Assembly (NCBI GenBank): GCA_029532625.1
Contig: JARFXM010000006.1
Location: 1,178,001 to 1,242,000 of the forward strand
Source of the DNA: Lomentospora prolificans
Taxonomy: Eukaryota > Ascomycota > Sordariomycetes > Microascales > Microascaceae
Reading direction: 5' to 3'
DNA length: 64,000 nucleotides
The notes below the pieces were generated by a model. It saw nothing but the letters and a program-made list of their open reading frames with translations. It did not search any database and was not told where the DNA came from. The stretch's first letter is position 1. Each line of letters starts with the position of its first letter. A program made the position numbers and the translations under genes. Positions 11,901 to 22,956 of the stretch are shown in pieces.

Positions 11901-14515
11901 TCAAACCAACACTCGAATGGCCCGCCATTATTCGCTATCGAGGCATCGTGGCAGTTCAATATGTTCCCAGCAAGTTGCAATTGAGCAGGTAGCAGGGTAC
12001 TTTGCCCTGCCAACGATGCAAGGGAGCTTACTCGTACTTCATAGGCCGTACATTGCATGGGTGGAGCTCGTGGAGCAGGGCGAGGCACCCCGGAGTTCAT
12101 CCACATCCATCTTCTACTGGTATTGATTGGTATTACCGAGTACAAATAATAAGTGAATACAGTTTACGGGTACAGGCTAGCTACAAGAGAGTGTGTGCGA
12201 GGAACCAAAATGTATGTACAATCTGCATGCATGGTGACTACCAGCTTGCCCTTGTGCTGCGTACCTCCCTGTGGCCCGGGAAGGTGCAGCGCCTCCGTGC
12301 TTTGAGTGGGCCAGCCTCGTGGAGGCCTAGATGGCTCCTTACACTCACCGAGGAACATCTTCAGAATGGCAGTTGCATGTGGTCCTGTCATGGTAGCGCT
12401 GAACAAGTGTCGCGTTATTCGCGTGCTGTGCGCAACACTATCCAGAGCAGAGGATTCAAATTCCGTGCTTGTGCTGTTACAGGCCCTTGCCATTATGATG
12501 AACATAAACTTTTCAAATTTATACTGTGAGCCAAACGAGTTTGAGCAGCGATAACAGGCTTGGCCGTGGAGCTGAAACGAATACAGCGCACCTGCCGACC
12601 CACCCATTTTTCTCCTTCCTGCGTTCTGGTACCAAGACTGAGAATCACAATTCCCAGTTCTAGGTCTAGCTAAGAGCACATTCACACATTCACAGTGCGT
12701 TCTGTGGAGTAGCCGCCTGGGAGCCCCCAAACAGCACTGCGACCTGGCGTTGGCGTGTGTTTGTGCGAAGACGTCATTTGTGTGCCACAGCAACCCGTTG
12801 GGGTCACCAAAAGACTGGGCGCCTCCCTGGCCGCAGGCTCAAGAAAGATGTGCATGCAAGCCATGACTTTTTTCTTCCATTCCGGAAATCGAGGCCACCA
12901 TTCTATGATTAATTTCATGGCTGAAAGGCATTGGAAAAACCAGGGTGGTCACAACACATCGCAACGACGGAGTATTGGTTCTAGTTTCTTTCGGTATCTG
13001 ATTTATACATCGATTGGTGTAGGAGGTGGATTTTTTTTTTACCTTCGTCAAAGCTCTCTCAGTGTTCTCCTGCTCGGATGAACTCGATGAGAACGACCGT
13101 GTGTCTCAGTCACATCCCACAGCGCCCCCCGCAATAGCTGGCAACAGCCTTGCTACCCCTGCTAGCGGCTCTCGCAGGGGGGAAGCGACACGTTTTAGCG
13201 TCTAGAAAAAGGAATATCGGCCCTGCGCCTGCCGGACCCTGGCTAGTATTCAGGTGCCTTTGATCACCTCGCCAGCGCGCTGTAAAACATTGAGTATAGC
13301 AGGGACTGCTTTTGTGTCAACGTTGGGGAGCTGGGCGATACGCCGGCAAAGGCCTACTGATTTTGTAAGTGCTGTTGATGACTAGTAAGAAGCTGCCACA
13401 CGACGAAATACTAATCTCGGTGCCCGGACGTCTTGCCATGAATGGACCCAGGACACACCCGCGCTCAATCGTGCCAATCGACGCTACGGCAATGTCAAGG
13501 CGCTTATTAGCAAGGAGGGACGGGATCACGTTTCCAGGACCGGGACGCCAAAGTTACATGAAACAAGGTACGGATTGGTCGGGGAGGAACGATCCATTTT
13601 CTGTTAAAAAAAAAAAAAGTAGTCGTCGAAGCAACCGCTATGATCCCGTCGTGAGAATGCGACCAAAATTTTTTGGTACCACGCGCAGTTGGGGCTTGAT
13701 AGCCCAGCAACCATCAATGGATACCTATAGTCCCCACACGCTGTTGCTGTACCTTGCAGACCACGCTGTATCACTCACGCTCCTTCCGAGGCACATGGTC
13801 GACGAAAGAGAAATGTAGCTGCACTAGCTTCATATACATTAAAGTTGCAATATCTCGAGTCTAAGCGTGGCATTTCAATTAGCGGTCGAGATCGTGCCGT
13901 GTCCTCGTTTTTTACAAAGCTCGCTGAGAAACTCATGAATTGAGTTGGTTTTTTATTCGTTTCACCACAAGCACGGCAAGTCGGGCGGTACCGCAACGGA
14001 GAGTACGAAGTACGTATCGTACACTGCAGCACTGTAATGTGAAGCGTGCTACTTGCTCCACCCTCTCGCTTATGGGCCCTGTAAAGGACGGTCCACTGTG
14101 ACTTCAGGTGCTTGGGCCCATGCAGCTCCGGTTCCGCGTAGCGTAGCGCACCATGATTGTACGAAATACATTGCCTGGCACATTCGATGCATGCAATCAT
14201 GTGTTGTACCGCGTCGTGATTCGGCACCTGGCAGCCATCTGCAACTCTGCGCTCAGAGGATCGTCCGCTCCGCGTCTCCAGTCTCAATCCCACCCCCAAT
14301 GCCCTCGCCCATCCCCACCTCTGCCAAAATATCTCCCGTGGCAACCCACTGGCAACCAGCAACCAAAGATCCAGTCACGCACGATCCGCGAGAAGCCAGG
14401 GCTCGTCGTCCTGGGCTGCACAGAAACGGTTCGTTGGATCTTCGGAAACGGGCCCAGTTCCAAGTCTGCATGGACTCCAGATCCAGAAAACTGGCATCCT
14501 AAACCTCCCATCCCG

Positions 14516-15413
14516 TTTTAAATAATCCCCTCCACCCAGGACCTCGTCTATCTTCCTCTTTACCGTCGCCTCCATCCCATCTTGGGTTCCTTTAATTCCT
14601 CCCTCCACGCCCAGCTTTCTGTGTTTCAACCTCTCACCTCACCACTTCCCTCTCTTACACCCCCGAGAGCGAAGGAGAGCTGTAACCTGAAAGCTCGCAG
14701 TTAGTTTCTCTAGTAATTCGACTAAGCCGGAACAATCGTCCCGTCGACCACTTCACTACTAGGCCAGGCACGAGTCACGACCCCTCTCACGACTACTTTC
14801 ATGACAACGACCCGTTCCGTTCCCCTCCATATCGACGACTCTTTTCACACGCGAGGAAGCTAAACCAGGCAATCCTTAAGCTCTAAACGACGACTCACGC
14901 CCCCAACCCAACCTCGATTATCCGACAAACTGAACCCCCCAAAGTCTCACTATACACCCCTTAGGAGCGGACAGGAATATGTATGTCTCATTTCAATGCC
15001 TAGGTCTATGACCACTCTGCCGGCGGAGGAACCAACCCGTGGTTCTTGCCCTTTCCAGACTGGAACTTGTGAGGATTGCTTCTTTCCGCACATGCATATC
15101 GGTCCTGTTCTCATAGCTTTTTTTTTTTTCTTCGCTGTGGAGCTCGCTGACGTGTCGAACTTTAGTTGATTTTTGTTCCTTTAACTCTTCTTGACCTCGG
15201 ACACGGTATATAGAGGAAATCGTTTGTCCTTCGTCCTCAACGGTCTACCTAGTGCTCGACTTGCCACTTTCCTGCTATCTAGGAAGGAAACATAGCCTCT
15301 TCGGGGACGTCAACCTCTTCTATCGTTTTCAAGCTTGGTCCGCAACGCTTCACCAAGGGCTTCATGAGATTTTTCTCGTAATACCCATCTCTTAGGTTCT
15401 CCCAGCGGTAATC
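14516..15413 (+). promoter_or_regulatory. Probable core promoter and long leader of the CDC25-type gene
   Basis: A TATA-like TTTTAAATAA lies at about 14516. Strongly CT-rich DNA rich in CTC and TCC words then runs for several hundred bases to the ATG at 15414, as in many filamentous-fungal leaders. A possible leader intron runs from GTATGT at 14981 to an acceptor CTTAG near 15395. Several short upstream open frames would lie in the unspliced leader. The transcription start is not determinable here. Confidence 0.45.
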
Positions 15414-17299
15414 ATGGAGGACTCGTCTCCTTTGGCGGCTATTCACCGCCCTCGACTAACCCAGCCCTGGGCGAAAAAGGATCCTTTTGTCACTATGCCT
15501 CGTACAGCTGGATCTAGTGGTTTTGGCCTTAGAGAACAGCTCCACAAACCCGGGTACATCGTCATGAAGAGTGCCCGAGATGCCTCTCCGGCTACTAGCC
15601 TCGCGGCGGACCTGTCCATGAGTTTCAACTTGGACAATGATGCGAGGTAAGAGCATCGGGCGGGCTGGCTTGTCTCGTGGCTGTGGACGTGTCGTAACTG
15701 ACTAGTGAAATTTTATCTAGCCCACGCTTTGCAACACCCAGGCGAAACTTGTTTCCTTCTGCCTTTATCGTGCCTGCTGAAGGCCGTGGTAAGTTGTGTA
15801 CCGCCATTCTAGGTAGCCGGAAAGGCTGTAAGTTCAAGCCCGCGGATTGTGTAACTAAGTACATGCCCTAGATTACATCACGGCCTCTGAGATGCAGACT
15901 TCGTCTCCATTGACAATGGAAGAAATGATGGAGGACTCGCCGCTTCCCAAGTCGATGACCCGATGTTCCGATGTGGAGATAACGTTCCCGACCCCAGATC
16001 AAGACGACGGCGACGACAACAGTGTCCCAAATACCAATGACAACGATATGAGTGATGATTACGATGAGATGATGATGGATTTTCCAGCACCGGCTTCTCG
16101 CAAGTCATCTTTTGATGGCCCCAAATTTCCCACCTTGGAGTGAGTATCCGGTTAATTTCTTGCCTCCCCGCGGTACTAACACTGTCTCACACAGACGACG
16201 CGCTCCTCGCCGACCTTCAATTACGCGCCTAAAGGGGTACACGACCTCCACTATTCATTGTCGCACATCGAAGGCTGAGCTTCCCTACTTTCGATTCGGC
16301 GAGGCGTCACGACTGAATCATGCCAGCTCAGCATCGTCCCTCGGCGACTCTTATGAGAGCCAGTCCTCCCATGAAAAGCGGCCCCAGTCCGCTAACAGCT
16401 CTGGTATCCCACCTCATCTTCGATGCAGGCCTGCTGTCCAACCTCTCGGCGGCGGTAGCAGAAGCGGCTCGCCTATCTATGGCCATGCCCGCCGCACCTC
16501 GAACCCGTTTCTCCGATCGCGCAAGAGCATACGTAGGTCGTTGAGCATGTTTGAGCATCCCGAGGACATCATGAAGCCCAAGTCAGAGACCCCGGTTGCT
16601 CCCGTACCCAAGCCTCTCGAGGCCGTGATGGACATCGAGGAGCCTCACGAGCCATGCCTCCCCCATTTCTTTAGCGAAGATCCTGGCGATACCCTTCCTC
16701 GCATCAGCAAGGAGACACTGGTTGATGTCCTGGACGGCAAATACAGCGCCCAGTTCAACGAGAGACTTATCATTGACTGCAGGTTCGAGTATGAGTATGA
16801 GGGTGGCCATATCGAAGGAGCCGTCAACTATAATGACAAAGAGCTCCTTTCTGCCCACCTCTTCAATACTCCTATGGACAGCCGGACACTAATTATCTTC
16901 CACTGCGAGTACTCGGCCCATCGCGCGCCGCGAATGGCCCGCCATATTCGGTCCCAGGACCGCAACATCAACTCAGAGCACTATCCCAGGCTCACGTACC
17001 CTGAGATTTACATCCTCGCTGGTGGCTATAGCGAGTTCTTCCTTGCGCATCAGTCCCGCTGTTACCCCCAAAACTACGTGGAGATGCACGACGCAAAGCA
17101 CCAGCGGACATGCGAGAAGGAGCTTGGGCGTCTGAGGGCTCGCAAACAGCCGACTCTGGGTCGAGCCAAAACCTTCGCCTTTGAATCGATTGCTACCGAT
17201 GATTCGTCACCTTTCCCCAAGCATAGGAGCTTGGACGACTTTTCCCTCGGCTCACCATCCCAGGATGCCGCCTCCCGGGGTCGAGTTGTCACGCTGTGA
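15414..17299 (+). CDS. cdc25: CDC25-type M-phase inducer phosphatase (NimT homologue), 4 exons
   Basis: Exons are 15414-15646, 15721-15788, 15872-16139 and 16195-17299, giving 557 residues; phases match at every junction. The N-terminal 300 residues are low in order and Ser/Pro-rich, with an acidic Asp-rich segment around residues 130-165. The C-terminal part is a rhodanese-like CDC25 catalytic domain from about residue 360 to 470. The signature HCEYSAHR supplies the CX5R phosphate loop, with nucleophile C427 and R433, and is followed by PRMARHIR. LIIDCRFEYEYEGGHIEGA is the usual first half of the domain. The enzyme removes inhibitory phosphates from the Cdk1 ATP-binding loop and so triggers mitosis. 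A disordered N-terminus with many Ser/Thr-Pro sites fits regulation by phosphorylation. The catalytic residues are intact. This is the most reliable enzymatic call on the left half. Confidence 0.93.
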
Positions 17300-18513
17300 G
17301 CACCGGCGCAGCAACCCCCCAAGTTAGCAAGGCATGGGCGAGTCGGCCTCATGCACCGAACGAGGGTTTCCCCCGGATCACCGTCGAGATCATCCGCACG
17401 ATTATCTAACGCTGATGGGCCCCTTGCAATGCGGATGAGGCGTGCCGCTGCGTCACCTACGCCATCACTTAGGGTTCATGGGCCCAATGTTTCCCAAGTT
17501 CTCTCGTTTTATTCGTCCTAAACAACCTTTCTCTTCCGAACTTTGATTCTCCACTTTGGACATCCGGCTCATCAACTAACCTCGACACCTCCTTATGACC
17601 GCGATGACCCTTTTCCTCGCCAATCCTCCATTCCACGACTTATTGAAACTCGAGGGTGGGACTTTTCTTTCTTTCTTTGATTGTTATCATTTGTGACATA
17701 GACGCATCTGCATGCTGGATTTTTCGCATCCCTCATAGCGTACTTTGGTACTTCGGACTGGGACTGCTGGGTCAGGAGTCCGAACAGTATCCCAATTTGT
17801 TTTCCGTCTGCACATAGCCTCTTCAGGCATGCGTTTTTTTTCCCTTTTCCTTTCTCATTTCCTTTTCTTGCCTCTGTCATTAGCGCAACTACCAGTGTTG
17901 GGAGCTATGGTTGAGCTATGCTATCAGCATGCCAATCTTACCTCAACTTGAGATACTGGACTGTTTCTACTTGTCCACTTTGAGCACCTCTGTACATCAT
18001 CATCTCAATACCCACCACATACATACAACAGCTCTCGGGTCTACACCAGAGCTACATATTATACTCACACTATTACCCTGCTCCATACTAAGCCTACTTC
18101 TCTAAATTTGGTATTCTAGAAAGCTGAAGAGTGGTGGATAATGCAAATGGAGCGACTGCGGATCAGCTGAACGGGGCTTTGTGTCCACAATTACCCATTG
18201 GGCAGGGAAGAATGCAAGAGGTTTACTGGTCCTATCGAAGGATAGGTGACGTTATAGTCCCTAATCCTGCCTAAGAATGGCTTGGTTCCTTTTGATGTTT
18301 TGGCAGGCATTGGTTTTCTCTCTTTCCATCACCTCTCTCATGATTCCCTGACCGTTGGTCGACTCGCAGTGTACACTAGAACTATTTCTACATGGGATGG
18401 AGATTCCCTGTTGCCACATCTCTGTGGTTATTTTGTTTGTTCGGCACAATACAAAAATTTCCAACTACCTCGCTGTGCTGTCTCTCTTCATGCCTGGCTC
18501 CTCGGATACCGCA

Positions 18514-18529
18514 CCCCCCCCCCCCCCCC
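18514..18529 (+). repeat. Poly-C tract, 16 nt
   Basis: Uninterrupted C run in intergenic DNA, about 430 bp from the composite tract at 18958. Confidence 0.9.
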
Positions 18530-18955
18530 GGGAGCGGTGTCAATGGACAACCACACATCATGGATCAATTCATGTCGGTCTTAGTAATCCTCTCCATCGG
18601 CGATTGCCTTGAGCTGAGTGGAGTCTGCGGCCTGACCTTGCCGCATCCATCAGCGATATTATGGCCTCTGCTCCATATTATGATGTTGGTTCCGAGATGG
18701 AGTGTGGACCTAGTCATCGCTCTTGTCTTGTTTGCACTTTGGGGCGCAATAGTATACCAAGGTTTAGTATACCAGTGTCCAATGAACGTGTCGAAATCTT
18801 AGATCGAGAAATAAACGGCTTGCTGACCGCCTTTAACTGAGCAGCTCACCCATGGTCGATCATCCCATTTCATCTGCTCAACTCCCATCAGAGTGCCATG
18901 AGACTAGTCTTTATGCGAGCCAGGGTACATGGCAGTAGCTTTTCTACAAGGAAGA

Positions 18956-18957
<2 letters not shown>

Positions 18958-18991
<34 letters not shown>

Positions 18992-19006
18992 GGGGGGGGC
19001 CGGGGG
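18958..19006 (-). repeat. Composite homopolymer tract (T33 then G9-CC-G5; on the minus strand C-run to A-run)
   Basis: On the plus strand 33 T are followed by nine G, CC and five G. Read on the minus strand this is a C run followed by an A run, the same order as the tracts at 25495 and 49777. Confidence 0.9.
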
Positions 19007-20181
19007 TTTCGCTGGATTGGGTCAGCACGGCAAGTCCTTCATGGCATTGCCATGATCGGGCAGAAAGATCGATTACTCGCTGATACTAGATGTTGATTAG
19101 TAGATACCAAGTTTTCCCGAAAGAAAGTTCATAGGTATTAAAAGATTGGCCCAGGTCGGGATGTGAGCCCTCCTCCATACATGGAGCAAGGGAGCCCGGC
19201 CCCAGAACTTTCTCCAATGTAATAGCTGTCGGGCATCTGTAAAACACCAGCCACCTGTCGCTTTCTGTGTCGCTGCCAGACACCGATTTGTTGGTTTCCA
19301 TGGGCTTGGGCCTGCACGTCCCTCTCCTGTCGACGTACACGTACATACAGATACAGCAATACATACATAACGCTACGGAGCTGTTGCTGCGAGGTTACTC
19401 AGCTAACTGCGTGTAGAGGGGTTGGGCTCGAGAGCCCGTTTACTATAAAGCCGAGTTTTTCCATGGGTTGTCGAGCCCTAGCACAGTCCGCACTTCTTTC
19501 ATATCCCTTTGTATGGGATTCCTCTCATTTTTCTCTCGGTCGCCGTGCCTCTATTCTGGATTTGATTCCCTCCTTCCGAACGAAGGGAGAAAAGGGGGGA
19601 TTGTGAAGTCCAGAGGATTTCTCTTCTGGAAGAGGAAAGACGTGGGGAAATTGGGAAGCGGGAACTTTAGCAGCACTCGCTTTCGGGCTGAGAACGAGCT
19701 GAAGATACCTTTTGCCGGACCTCCATCTGCGGCTATCGACTAGTAGTCACGGCAGGTCACTGTGGTGGGTGGACTGGCCAAAGTCAACCCGGACTTGGCC
19801 CAATTCTGATATTTCAACCCTGCGTTTCTTCCTCATTTCGTCCTCGCCTCTTCCATCATTTCATCCTGTCTCAGGGAAAAGGCCACGTACGCGTCCTGCA
19901 TCCGCGCAACGCCTCGTGGCTGCTTTACGATTCTGGGTGCTTGTGACAGCCCGCTCGGCCCAGCCAGTAAAACCCAGTGGAAAGGTGCTGCCTGGCCCTA
20001 CTGGCGTGGAACATTGAAGGCTTGATCGCTAAATTACAGAGCCCATCAATTGACTCCGTATTGAAATACGGGGCACAAGGTAAGGATAACGCGTCCCTGA
20101 AAATCAGCCCTCTACGAAGGTACAAGCGTCAATGATGCTCTCGTACCCCTGACTGCCGGCTCCCGACGGGGACCTTGCCTC

Positions 20182-20537
20182 TAAAAATATTTTCCCTGGT
20201 ACCTCACTTTCGCAAAACCTGTCCTCTCAGAAACGTCTGAAACCTAGCCTTCATCGTCATCTCAATTATCCTTCCGCCTTTCTTTTTGCCATCTTCCTTT
20301 CCACTTTAAAACCCATACCACGTTCCCAAATTCATCTCGAAATCACCTCTCGTTTCCATCAGACTCAGTTCTCATCCTCTGCTAACGCTTCGAGCCCCCA
20401 AAGGCATCGGCTCTATCCCCCCTTCACATCGGACAAATATAACTAGAGCTTCGCGTCACGTCAAGTCTGCGGCAGCTCCGTTTCTAAGAAATCCAGACTC
20501 ATTTTCGATTTCGAAAAGAACCTGCCTATCCGATACA
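20182..20537 (+). promoter_or_regulatory. Probable promoter and leader of PRA1
   Basis: A TATA-like CTAAAAATATTTT lies at about 20181. A CT-rich leader with CCTTCC, CTTTC and CATC words runs to the ATG at 20538. No fixed site can be assigned. Confidence 0.35.
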
Positions 20538-21068
20538 ATGGCCCGTATTCAGATTCCCGTCGACGTCCTTACGTCGCGCCTCAACATCGGAGATCGCATG
20601 GCTAGCCTACGTTCTGGCGGACTCGCTGGCCGTTTCTCCAACCTCCGTCCCATCGGAGAGTTCTTCGACTTCAAGCGTCTCTCGAAGCCCCAGAATTTCT
20701 CCGAAATCCAGTCCCGTGTCAACTATAATCTCGGCTACTTCTCGAGTAACTACGCCGTCCTCTTCGTTATGCTCAGCCTGTACGCCCTTTTGACCAACTG
20801 GCTCCTCCTTTTCGACATCATCCTCGTCGTTGCCGGTATGTACGGTATCGGACGACTCGAGGGACGTGATCTCGAGGTTGGCAACTTCAAGGCGACGACT
20901 TCTCAGCTCTATACTACCCTCCTTGTCGTCGCCATTCCTCTCGGTCTCATCGCCTCGCCCTTCAGCACCCTCTTGTGGCTGATTGGAGCTTCTGGCGTTA
21001 CTATTCTCGGGCACGCTTCGCTGATGGATAAACCCATTGACGAGGCTTTTTCTGGGGAGGCGGTCTAG
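20538..21068 (+). CDS. PRA1/Yip3 family prenylated-Rab acceptor protein
   Basis: Single exon, 176 residues, the usual length for fungal Yip3. A soluble N-terminal 70 residues contains the RVNYNLGYFSSNYA segment that marks the PRA1 domain. Two closely spaced hydrophobic hairpins follow, at about 75-108 and 123-155. The C-terminus is short and acidic. Members sit in ER and Golgi membranes, bind prenylated Rab GTPases and help their delivery to membranes. The stop TAG at 21066-21068 comes after EEAV-like acidic residues, which suits the family. What is unusual is the next gene: its reading frame is open from 21041, overlapping the end of this CDS, and its first ATG is only 206 bp past the stop. 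Confidence 0.9.
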   Translation: MARIQIPVDVLTSRLNIGDRMASLRSGGLAGRFSNLRPIGEFFDFKRLSKPQNFSEIQSRVNYNLGYFSSNYAVLFVMLSLYALLTNWLLLFDIILVVAGMYGIGRLEGRDLEVGNFKATTSQLYTTLLVVAIPLGLIASPFSTLLWLIGASGVTILGHASLMDKPIDEAFSGEAV

Positions 21069-21274
21069 GTGGTCGGCCGCGAACTCCCAATTTTGCGCCC
21101 CAATGGGGAAGACCATCGAGGCGCGGGCGGCGGAGGACACATGGGGGCCAAGATTTCTGGGACCCGATTCGGCGGGTCGTTGAGGAGGTAGAAACAGACG
21201 AAGACGGCGATAAAGGTGCTGAAGCGGATGGCGATCCGAGCGGGAGGCGTAGCAGGAGATTTCCGGGGATAGAG

Positions 21275-22375
21275 ATGGGTGAAGATGGGGACGACCACAT
21301 TACCTCGAGAAGAGGGTTTGCTTACCGTACTGGAGATGAAGGAGAGGGCGACGACAACAGTGACCACGATGAAAGTTCAAGTGACGAGGACGAGCTCGCT
21401 GGCATGAATCTCGCGGCGCTCTCGCCAGAGGAGAGGGATGAGGTCCTTTTACAATCTGCCTTTCGGCAGATTCAAAGAGCACAAGAAAAAGGAAGGTCAG
21501 ATGTTCATCTCACGAAAGAAGAACTGGCCGCGATGGAACGAAGAAGGAAGCGTATGGAAGAGGAGGAGGCGGCTAGGAAGGCTGCACGGAGGAGGTCCAG
21601 GTCTCAGCGCATCGCGATTCCTCTCTCTCAGCTCGAGCCGACCTCTCGCAGAAGGAGAGCCCCTTCAGCTGCTGACTTGACGGCTCTCGATCCACATGGC
21701 CGCGGCAGCTATCCACCTATGGGCTACTTCCCGCCTCCCTCGGCGCCAAGAACCCGATCATCTACCAACGCATCGCAACGCCCGCCAAGTCGCGCAACGG
21801 ATGGCCGGGGCTCGTCGCCCTTTACGTACTCTTACGGTCAACCGCCATCGGCATCCTCATCCAGATACGCATCAGATACTAATGCTCCTCGCTCAAGAGC
21901 ATCCCGGGCTAGACAAGAAGAGGAGGCCGAGGCCGAGGCCTCGTCCAACTCCTCCAATAGCCCACGGTACCCAGTCGATCCTTTCCAGTATCAAGTCTCG
22001 GGTCCGCGCGCGCCTCGCGTTTCTGGCGCTGCGGCCGCGTCTGGTGCTCGAAGGCACGTTTCGGGCCCCGCGGACAGCGGTCGCGGCGACCCTCGCCGAA
22101 ACGTGACGTCTTCTGCTGCAGCTAGGAGGCAAGTCACGCCAAGCGGGGACACGAGCGACGACTCTAGCGAAGAATCAAGCGATGAAGATGATGATAAGGA
22201 GGGGTCCAAGGTCGTGACCCCGCCGCAGGCTAGGAGAACCCGGGGTGGTGTCATTGTTGTGGAGGAGGACAACAAGGCTAAGAAGCCTTCCTCTCCTCAA
22301 AAGAAGCCCGCCGGAGGCAACAGTGGCGGCGGTGGCGGAGGTGGAGGAGGAGAGAGGAGAAGAAGAAGACGATAA
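21275..22375 (+). CDS. Disordered charged protein conserved-looking in Pezizomycotina, function unknown
   Basis: Open frame of 366 residues from ATG 21275. Acidic Glu/Asp/Ser blocks at the start are followed by the best-ordered part, about residues 45-105. This is helical, with LSPEERDEVLLQSAF, then LTKEELAAMERRRKRMEEEEAARKA split by a turn, and a basic run ending RIAIPLSQLEP. The rest is Ser/Pro/Arg-rich low complexity with repeated RRHVSGPAD-like and RQVTPSGD-like words. The C-terminus is a glycine run followed by an arginine run. I cannot name a domain. The frame is open, without an ATG, from 21041 to 21274 and encodes plausible residues (QDFWDPIRRVVEEVE), so the true start or a first exon may lie upstream. 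It lies just after PRA1 on the same strand, but nothing shows they share a function. Confidence 0.65.
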   Translation: MGEDGDDHITSRRGFAYRTGDEGEGDDNSDHDESSSDEDELAGMNLAALSPEERDEVLLQSAFRQIQRAQEKGRSDVHLTKEELAAMERRRKRMEEEEAARKAARRRSRSQRIAIPLSQLEPTSRRRRAPSAADLTALDPHGRGSYPPMGYFPPPSAPRTRSSTNASQRPPSRATDGRGSSPFTYSYGQPPSASSSRYASDTNAPRSRASRARQEEEAEAEASSNSSNSPRYPVDPFQYQVSGPRAPRVSGAAAASGARRHVSGPADSGRGDPRRNVTSSAAARRQVTPSGDTSDDSSEESSDEDDDKEGSKVVTPPQARRTRGGVIVVEEDNKAKKPSSPQKKPAGGNSGGGGGGGGGERRRRRR

Positions 22376-22956
22376 TGCTTGGTTGGTAAAACTCTCTTGG
22401 GACTGGTTATGTGTGGTTGGCGTTCGTTCCTGTGGGATCCCACGGTTTATCACCATCTCTTTCTGGTTTGAATGTATTGCTCATAGACTATTATTCTACT
22501 TTTTATTAATTTGTTCTTGAATTTCCACATTTTTATTCCAACGCGCCTCTAGTCCATTGCCAGTTTCCGGCTGGGGCTTGGATCGTGTCCATTGCTTCCT
22601 TTTACGAGTGCTATTCCCCTGAGCCAACCATGGATGTAGGGACGAGACCGGAACTCGTAAGCGATGACTGATGCTGTCGATGTTATTATTCCCGAAACCA
22701 TCACGAGTATATAAAGATGGTCGAGGACCTCGACCACTGAAACAAGGATAACAAAGACTATGGACCTAATCAAACAAAATCCTGGACTCATGAATCTCAT
22801 CCGTACATAAAGCTAAAAGCAAGTATCAAGAAATCACAATGGCCGCTCTATCCCTTCCATGTCGCTTGGAGGTGCATCTTAGCACATAAAGCGACGCTTT
22901 TTATGACAAGATATCCATCCGTCCGGATCCCGCGTTTGCAATGATCCGTGGTAGTT
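22376..22956. other. Convergent 3' intergenic region
   Basis: Space between two genes that end towards each other. It contains AT-rich sequence compatible with poly(A) signals of both and no gene. Confidence 0.5.

Larger units (their letters stand above)
7402..14515. other. Large gene-poor block
   Basis: About 7.1 kb with no gene I can support. The longest open frames (for example 7621-8313 plus, 12164-12793 minus and 13775-14362 minus, 195-230 codons) give cysteine-, arginine- and tryptophan-rich translations. They have no domain, no conserved motif and no believable splice pattern. The block holds a 39-nt T run, a 12-bp CACGTG-centred palindrome and scattered TACGAAGTA-like words. It may contain decayed repeats or an unrecognised long non-coding transcript; neither can be shown from sequence alone. 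Confidence 0.5.
17300..20181. other. Intergenic region between cdc25 and PRA1
   Basis: About 2.9 kb. No supportable gene on either strand. It holds a C run at 18514-18529 and a T-run/G-run composite at 18958-19006. Confidence 0.5.

Noticed and set aside
12164..12793. 209-codon minus-strand open frame in the gene-free block
   Set aside because: Cys/Arg/His-rich translation without domain, start context or splice partners. Overlaps other open frames on the plus strand.
15789..15871. Possible tRNA-like TTCAAGCCC word inside a cdc25 intron
   Set aside because: No acceptor or anticodon stems can be paired around it, and the segment is an intron with matching splice signals.
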